DNA from: an uncultured Lachnospiraceae bacterium
GTDB lineage: Bacteria > Bacillota > Clostridia > Lachnospirales > Lachnospiraceae
Assembly (NCBI GenBank): GCA_910586015.1
Contig: CAJUGJ010000003.1
Span: forward strand, 62,001 to 126,000
Length of the DNA stretch: 64,000 nt
Direction: 5' to 3'
A program made the position numbers and the translations under genes. Positions 59,756-64,000 of the stretch are shown piece after piece (positions within the stretch are counted from its first letter, which is position 1; every line of letters begins with the position of its first letter). The notes beneath the pieces are model-generated. The model made no database searches, was not told the origin of the DNA, and saw nothing but the letters and a program-made list of their open reading frames with translations.

Positions 59756-60760
59756 CTATACAATACTTTTATAAAATCTAAGAATAAAAGACATTCCGCC
59801 ATCTGTTTTGTTTTTGGCAATAATACTTCCATTTTGAGATACAATAATCGCTTTAGCAAGTGCAAGTCCGATTCCTGCACTTCCTATAGCTGCATTTTTT
59901 CCACGATAAAAACGTTCAAATAAATGAGACAATTCTTCTTCTGGTACACCTTCTCCACTATCCTCTATACGAAGTTCTAAATAAAGAGACGTTTCTTTTG
60001 AAGAAATCTCAATTTTTCCACCATAAGGGGTATGTTCCATACAATTTTTTAATATATTTCCTAACGCTTCTGTCATCCATGCAAGATCTCCTAAAAATCG
60101 TTCTCCTTCTGAATGAATTTCAACAGTTTGTGCCTTTAATTCAATAGGGATCAACAAAGGCTCTAATGCAGTATCAATTAGGGATTCTACAAAGAAATAT
60201 TCTCTCCGAAAGGAAACTGTTTTGGCGTCCAGTCTGGATAATTTTAAAAGAACAGTGATCAGCCATTCGATTCGTTTTAATTGTTCCTGCATTTCTTTTA
60301 AAAACCGTCTTCCATTTCCAGCATCAGTGATACATCCTCTCATACGTTCTGTCAATAAATTTAAAGCAGTAAGTGGTGTTTTTAACTGATGGGAGATATC
60401 TGCTAAAGAATCCGCTAAAAATTGTTTATCCAAGGTAAGTTGTTGTGCCTGCCCTTTAAGTCTAAGTGTCATTTTATAAATTTCATCTCGTAAAATAGCT
60501 AATTCTCCTTCTTTAAATTCGGCAAAGTCGAATTGTTCTTCACCATGTAAAGTTCGATCAATCAAAAGAACAATCTCTTGAATTTTTTTTGCTCTTTGTT
60601 TCATCAGATAGAAGTACAAGATTGAAAATCCAAGACAGACAACTGCTATATATCCACCAAAAGCTGGTTGTAGTCTAAAACCTCCTAAAGTTACTAAGAT
60701 ACTAAAAATAAAAAAGAATATTGCCGACTGTTTCATATCTGAATTTCGAAATAGTTCCAT
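59756..60760 (-). CDS. Sensor histidine kinase, intramembrane-sensing type
   Basis: 334 residues. Two N-terminal helices with almost no loop (FFFIFSILVTLGGF and IAVVCLGFSILYFYLM) leave no extracellular sensor domain, as in BceS-type kinases, which take their signal from an ABC transporter. H-box: LADISHQLKTPLTALNLL; N-box ILKNCMEHTPYG; G-boxes DSGEGVPEE and GSAGIGLALAK. Translationally coupled to the response regulator (TAAATG). Confidence 0.9.
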   Translation of the reverse strand: MELFRNSDMKQSAIFFFIFSILVTLGGFRLQPAFGGYIAVVCLGFSILYFYLMKQRAKKIQEIVLLIDRTLHGEEQFDFAEFKEGELAILRDEIYKMTLRLKGQAQQLTLDKQFLADSLADISHQLKTPLTALNLLTERMRGCITDAGNGRRFLKEMQEQLKRIEWLITVLLKLSRLDAKTVSFRREYFFVESLIDTALEPLLIPIELKAQTVEIHSEGERFLGDLAWMTEALGNILKNCMEHTPYGGKIEISSKETSLYLELRIEDSGEGVPEEELSHLFERFYRGKNAAIGSAGIGLALAKAIIVSQNGSIIAKNKTDGGMSFILRFYKSIV

Positions 60761-61432
60761 TTATTCTTCTCCTGCCTTATAACCAATTCCCCGTACTGTT
60801 TTAATCAGTACAGGATTTTGTGGATCATCTTCAATTTTTTCACGAAGTCGTTTAATATATACAGTAAGAGTATTATCATTGACAAAGTCTCCAGCGATAT
60901 CCCACAGTTCTTCTAATAATTTATTTCTAGTCAAAACAACACCTTTATGATTTAGAAAAATAAGTAGTAAGCGATATTCTAAAGCAGAAAGAATTAATTC
61001 AGAACCATTTTTTTCTACTGTACCACGAATTGTATCTAATCGGATCAAACCAAGGGACAGAATTTTTTCTTTTTTTCCACATCGGCGTAAGACACTTCGA
61101 ATTCTAGAAACTAATTCTTTTGGACGAAATGGTTTTGCAATATAATCATCTGCTCCTATGTCCAAACCAGCAACGACACTATATTCATCATCTGAGGCTG
61201 TCAGAAAAATTACTGGAATATCTCCAGATGCTTTAATCGCTGTACAAAGAGAATAACCGTTGCCATCCTTTAAAGAAATATCTAATAATGCTAATTCTAT
61301 CTTTTCTTTTTCTAATAGTTCAAGTGCTAATTTTTGTCCAGATGCTTGTACAATTTGGAATCCTTCTTCTTTTAAAAGAGCAGTCAAATTTTCTACAATG
61401 ACAGGATCATCTTCTACTAATAAAAGTTTCAT
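60761..61432 (-). CDS. Response regulator, OmpR family
   Basis: 223 residues. The receiver domain has the acidic pair VEDD (8-9), the phospho-acceptor in LALLDISLKDGNG (Asp about 52), and Lys in DYIAKPF (about 101). The C-terminal OmpR winged helix (LEYRLLLIFLNHKGVVLTRN, YIKRLREKIEDDPQNP, RGIGYKAG) binds DNA. It is the partner of the kinase and the likely activator of the ABC promoter at 59532-59584. Confidence 0.94.
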   Translation of the reverse strand: MKLLLVEDDPVIVENLTALLKEEGFQIVQASGQKLALELLEKEKIELALLDISLKDGNGYSLCTAIKASGDIPVIFLTASDDEYSVVAGLDIGADDYIAKPFRPKELVSRIRSVLRRCGKKEKILSLGLIRLDTIRGTVEKNGSELILSALEYRLLLIFLNHKGVVLTRNKLLEELWDIAGDFVNDNTLTVYIKRLREKIEDDPQNPVLIKTVRGIGYKAGEE

Positions 61433-61505
61433 CTGTTGTTTCCTTTCACTTATTTGTCTTTCTGATTATAACACTTCCTGTCCATATTTACCATCATAAA
61501 ATATA

Positions 61506-61527
61506 GGGCATAGCAACTGCCACGCCC
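61506..61527 (-). terminator. Terminator hairpin after the SOD gene
   Basis: GGGCGTGGC/GCTATGCCC (9 bp with two G-U pairs, loop AGTT) on the minus strand, followed by TATATTTTA. It lies between the SOD-like gene and the response regulator promoter (TATAAT near 61475 on the minus strand). Confidence 0.6.
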
Positions 61528-61570
61528 ACTTGATATTTTGAATGTTTTGTTCTTTATTATATCCCTAATT

Positions 61571-62068
61571 TTAACTTTCCGATTCGATTTCTCCACAGGC
61601 GATCTTTTCTCCTGAGTTTCCTGAAGGTTGAGAAGTAAAGTCATCTGGCTGATCGTGAATAATGACTGTTCTTCCTACAACGTCTTGTGGTTGAAAGCGA
61701 TCTGTAAATACCATCATCCATGCAATCCCATGATTTCCAAAAAGAGGTGGAAGATCTCCAGCATGATAAGGATGTTTACAATTTTGTGGATTATAGTGCA
61801 TACCTACATCCGCAAATGGATCTTCGTCAGTTCCATCACAATCATCTCCTTCATGAATATGAAATCCAAACACATTTTCCATGCAGTTTCCCGTTGAAGT
61901 TGGAAGTCCCATAATATCTGCGAGTATTAAAGTTCCACCAAGAACAGAATAAAATAATACATTTCCATAAATTCCGGGATAGTGTTTACTACCTGATATT
62001 TCTGCATATGCCTCTGGTTTTCCATTCATGATAACGTGAAGAAATTCATTTTTTTCGGATTCTCTCAT
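61571..62068 (-). CDS. Cu/Zn superoxide dismutase-like protein without signal peptide
   Basis: 165 residues. The metal ligands of SodC are kept: VFGFHIHEGDDC, VGMHYNPQNC, HAGDLPPLFGNHG (with His and Asp) and GRTVIIHDQPDDF. The C-terminal GNSGEKIACGEI is typical. Unlike most SodC proteins it has no signal peptide or lipobox, so it would act in the cytosol. The start ATG follows CCGAGGT. Confidence 0.85.
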   Translation of the reverse strand: MRESEKNEFLHVIMNGKPEAYAEISGSKHYPGIYGNVLFYSVLGGTLILADIMGLPTSTGNCMENVFGFHIHEGDDCDGTDEDPFADVGMHYNPQNCKHPYHAGDLPPLFGNHGIAWMMVFTDRFQPQDVVGRTVIIHDQPDDFTSQPSGNSGEKIACGEIESES

Positions 62069-62261
62069 AAACTAACCTCGGTTTTTTGTTTTATTTATAT
62101 TATGAAATAGCAGTTCGTTTTGGCTCTCTTTTATAAAAAATTTCAGACTATATCATAAAAAAATTCATAGTGTAAAATCTGATTTATTAAAAAATGATAT
62201 ACAATATACATAAATTAATTAAGAAAAAACAAAAAAAATTGACTGATTGATTAAAAAAATA

Positions 62262-62362
62262 TTGACAGAAGTTATGTTTTTGTAGTAGAATATATACATG
62301 AAATCGGTTACACACTGCGGAAAGTTCCGCATATTTTTTAATTCCATATGTAATCGGTTACA
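62262..62362 (+). promoter_or_regulatory. Promoter with two LacI-type operators and a leader hairpin
   Basis: TTGACA (62262-62267) and TAGAAT (62286-62291), spacer 18. Two near-identical operators TGAAATCGGTTACA (62299-62312) and TGTAATCGGTTACA (62349-62362) lie exactly 50 bases apart, five helical turns, at and after the predicted start site. Between them TGCGGA-AAGT-TCCGCA (62316-62331) with a T-run (62334-62339) looks like a small terminator. The remaining bases of the 62069-62395 gap hold only the AT-rich upstream region of the SOD gene. Confidence 0.75.
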
Positions 62363-62395
62363 TATAGAAACAGAATAAAAAATGGAGGGATGATT

Positions 62396-64000
62396 ATGAT
62401 GAGAGCGAAAACAAAAAAAATAACTGGAATGATGATGGCAGCAGTTATGGTAACCGCATCACTCACTGGATGTTCTAGTGCTGACAATGACGATGATAAG
62501 CAGACAAATACAACTCCGAAGCCAACTCCAACTACTGCAGCATCACCAACGACTTCTGCAAATGACCAAAATAATACGGATGATGAAAATAAGACAAATG
62601 ATACAACACCGACACCTGCTCAACAAGCAGAGGCAAAGACAATTCGCTGGGGAACTCACTGGGTTGCAGGTCTTGATCCATATTATACTGATCCAACTAC
62701 AGGAGAATATACACTTGGTGAGGCAGAACGTCAGGCTTCTATTGCAGCATTAAATAAAGCAAAAGAATTATTAAATGTAGATGTTGAGTTTGTACAATAT
62801 GCACAGGATACCAAAAGTGAATTAATTACAAGTGTATTGGCAGGAAATCCAGTATGCGATATTGCAATGATCTGGGGTGGTGCAGAAGCTACGATTTTAG
62901 CTCAGAATATTTTACAGGAATTAGATGATTATAAGGAGCTATTTAAAGAAGAAGAATATTCTTGGATGTTCTATAACAGTCTGTATGGCCATGATTATTT
63001 TGTTTCTGGAAAACAGGCATTTGTTCCAAGATGGCCTTTGTTATTTAATATTTCGATGATTGAAAAGGTAGATTCCTTAAAAGATGAAAGTGGAAAAACC
63101 ATTTATCCAATGGATTTATTTGAACAAGGTAAGTGGACATTTAGTACATTTAAAGATTATTTATCAAAGATCAATGCGTATTATACAAATGTAGCAGCTC
63201 CAGATTCTTGCTACTATGATACAGTACAGGCATATGAAACAGATCTTCGTTTTGCAGGACTTTCTGCGATGTATGCAGCAGGTGGCGGTATTTACAGAGA
63301 GGGAAAACTCATGGTAGATTCCGCAGAATCTTTAAAGGGATTAAATTTCATCACTGAATTAAGAGAAGCAAAACTTTTGACAGATCCGGGATTTTATGAT
63401 GATGGTTTTACTCCACAGTGGTTAAAGGGATGTGACGATTTTAGACTTGGAGGAACTGTATTTACAGATTGTGCAGACTGGACAATTGGTTCAGCTGCCT
63501 CTGCTGCTTCTGATCGTGGTGAGGCAATTGGAATTGTTCCATATCCAAGACCAGATGATATAGCAATCGATGATCCAAACTATCAACAAGTATTAACAGT
63601 TGGTGATAGTTTAGGTATTTTAAAGGGAGTAGATGAGGAAACAACAAAACTTTGTCTGGAATTTTTAAAGATTTATTATAAGACTTATTATGAAGAGTAC
63701 GGCGGAGTAGACAGTATATTAGAATATAAAGAAAAAGTATCGGCTGCTCAGGCAACCAGTTATGGATTTGATATCTTTAATGAAACTTATGGAGAATCTT
63801 TGCTAAACTGCTTTAATTATATAGCAGAAAAGACAGTTGCAAACGATTATGCAGATGTATTGGGATTCCGTGTAAGATGGGATGAAATTTTTGGTAAATC
63901 TTTAACTGGAATAGATGGATTTGCAGCTTATGATGTTGCAATTAAAGCAAATATGGATGTATTTACAAAGACGATCAATGAAATGGAGGCAATTTTAGCA
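62396..64000 (+). CDS. Sugar ABC transporter substrate-binding lipoprotein (3' end outside window)
   Basis: The frame is open to the end of the window (about 535 residues visible). The N-terminus has a signal sequence (MMMAAVMVTASLT) with the lipobox LTGCSS, then a Thr/Pro/Asp-rich linker, then a family 1 extracellular solute-binding protein (IRWGTHWVAGLDPYYTD, LAGNPVCDIAMIWGGAE, GKWTFSTFKDYLSKI, ADWTIGSAASAASDR). It binds a carbohydrate or oligosaccharide outside the membrane. GGAGGG precedes the ATG at 62396. Transcription is likely repressed by a LacI-family protein. Confidence 0.9.
   Translation, partial: MMRAKTKKITGMMMAAVMVTASLTGCSSADNDDDKQTNTTPKPTPTTAASPTTSANDQNNTDDENKTNDTTPTPAQQAEAKTIRWGTHWVAGLDPYYTDPTTGEYTLGEAERQASIAALNKAKELLNVDVEFVQYAQDTKSELITSVLAGNPVCDIAMIWGGAEATILAQNILQELDDYKELFKEEEYSWMFYNSLYGHDYFVSGKQAFVPRWPLLFNISMIEKVDSLKDESGKTIYPMDLFEQGKWTFSTFKDYLSKINAYYTNVAAPDSCYYDTVQAYETDLRFAGLSAMYAAGGGIYREGKLMVDSAESLKGLNFITELREAKLLTDPGFYDDGFTPQWLKGCDDFRLGGTVFTDCADWTIGSAASAASDRGEAIGIVPYPRPDDIAIDDPNYQQVLTVGDSLGILKGVDEETTKLCLEFLKIYYKTYYEEYGGVDSILEYKEKVSAAQATSYGFDIFNETYGESLLNCFNYIAEKTVANDYADVLGFRVRWDEIFGKSLTGIDGFAAYDVAIKANMDVFTKTINEMEAILA

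Noticed and set aside
62478..62753. A 91-residue Gln-rich open frame on the plus strand.
   Set aside because: It is a shifted frame within the linker and start of the sugar-binding lipoprotein gene, which has a signal peptide, ribosome-binding site and promoter.

Overview
The window is an AT-rich, densely packed piece of a Firmicutes chromosome. The gene set points to class Clostridia and most likely to Lachnospiraceae: a rel/hemZ/aspS cluster, DapL lysine synthesis, a Gram-positive Tad-type pilus locus, a T-box in front of leuA, the NifU-like plus GGGtGRT gene pair, and LacI-type operators in front of a sugar-binding lipoprotein. This family assignment is an inference from gene content, not from a marker search. 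Layout: 1-5835 holds the end of rel (ppGpp synthetase/hydrolase), an MBL-fold hydrolase, hemZ, an HD-GYP protein and aspS. 5877-9990 holds glnA behind a leader hairpin, its ANTAR-domain antiterminator partner, dapF and dapL. 10090-16469 holds an LD-carboxypeptidase, an LTA-synthase-like membrane protein and gatCAB. 16525-22258 holds a chemoreceptor, a lipoprotein, purH and a nicotinamidase-like hydrolase. 22438-37445 is one long co-directional Tad/Flp-type secretion-pilus locus: three MinD/TadZ-like proteins without a proper P-loop lysine, a CpaB-like protein, a CpaF/TadA ATPase, a TadB/C-like membrane protein, six small pilin-like or membrane proteins (one only 49 codons), an SLH protein and a large exported protein. 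37529-43023 holds topB, a possible IS200/IS605-type end, a hexapeptide-repeat acyltransferase-like protein, and T-box-leuA. 43015-50050 is an RNA-repair-like island. 50058-56136 holds a DUF457 membrane protein, a PadR/DUF1700-DUF4097 pair, the NifU-like/GGGtGRT operon behind a structured leader, two MGMT-family genes and tRNA-Gly. 56197-64000 holds an ABC exporter with its two-component system, a Cu/Zn-SOD-like protein and the start of a sugar ABC substrate-binding lipoprotein. The most striking part is 43015-50050. Two WYL-domain regulators are divergent from a NYN-LOTUS nuclease-like protein, followed by the RNA ligase RtcB and a large TerD-like protein. Directly after the stop codons of rtcB and of the TerD-like gene lie two RNAs that share one architecture (outer stem, CTAT internal loop, inner stem, TCCTTCT loop, terminal U-run) with different stem sequences that keep their pairing. 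The second RNA carries a complete circularly permuted tRNA-like module: T-arm, 7-bp acceptor stem closed by a 6-nt loop, positions U8 A9, then D-arm. This is the hallmark of bacterial Y RNAs (YrlA type). No Ro60/Rsr gene is present in the window, so the TerD-like protein, which lies between the two Y-like RNAs, is the natural candidate partner. In the rest of the window the regulation that can be read from sequence is mainly leader-based (glnA hairpin/ANTAR, T-box, structured leader of the NifU-like operon, hairpin between two LacI-type operators) plus many well-formed sigma-A promoters with 16-18 bp spacing.
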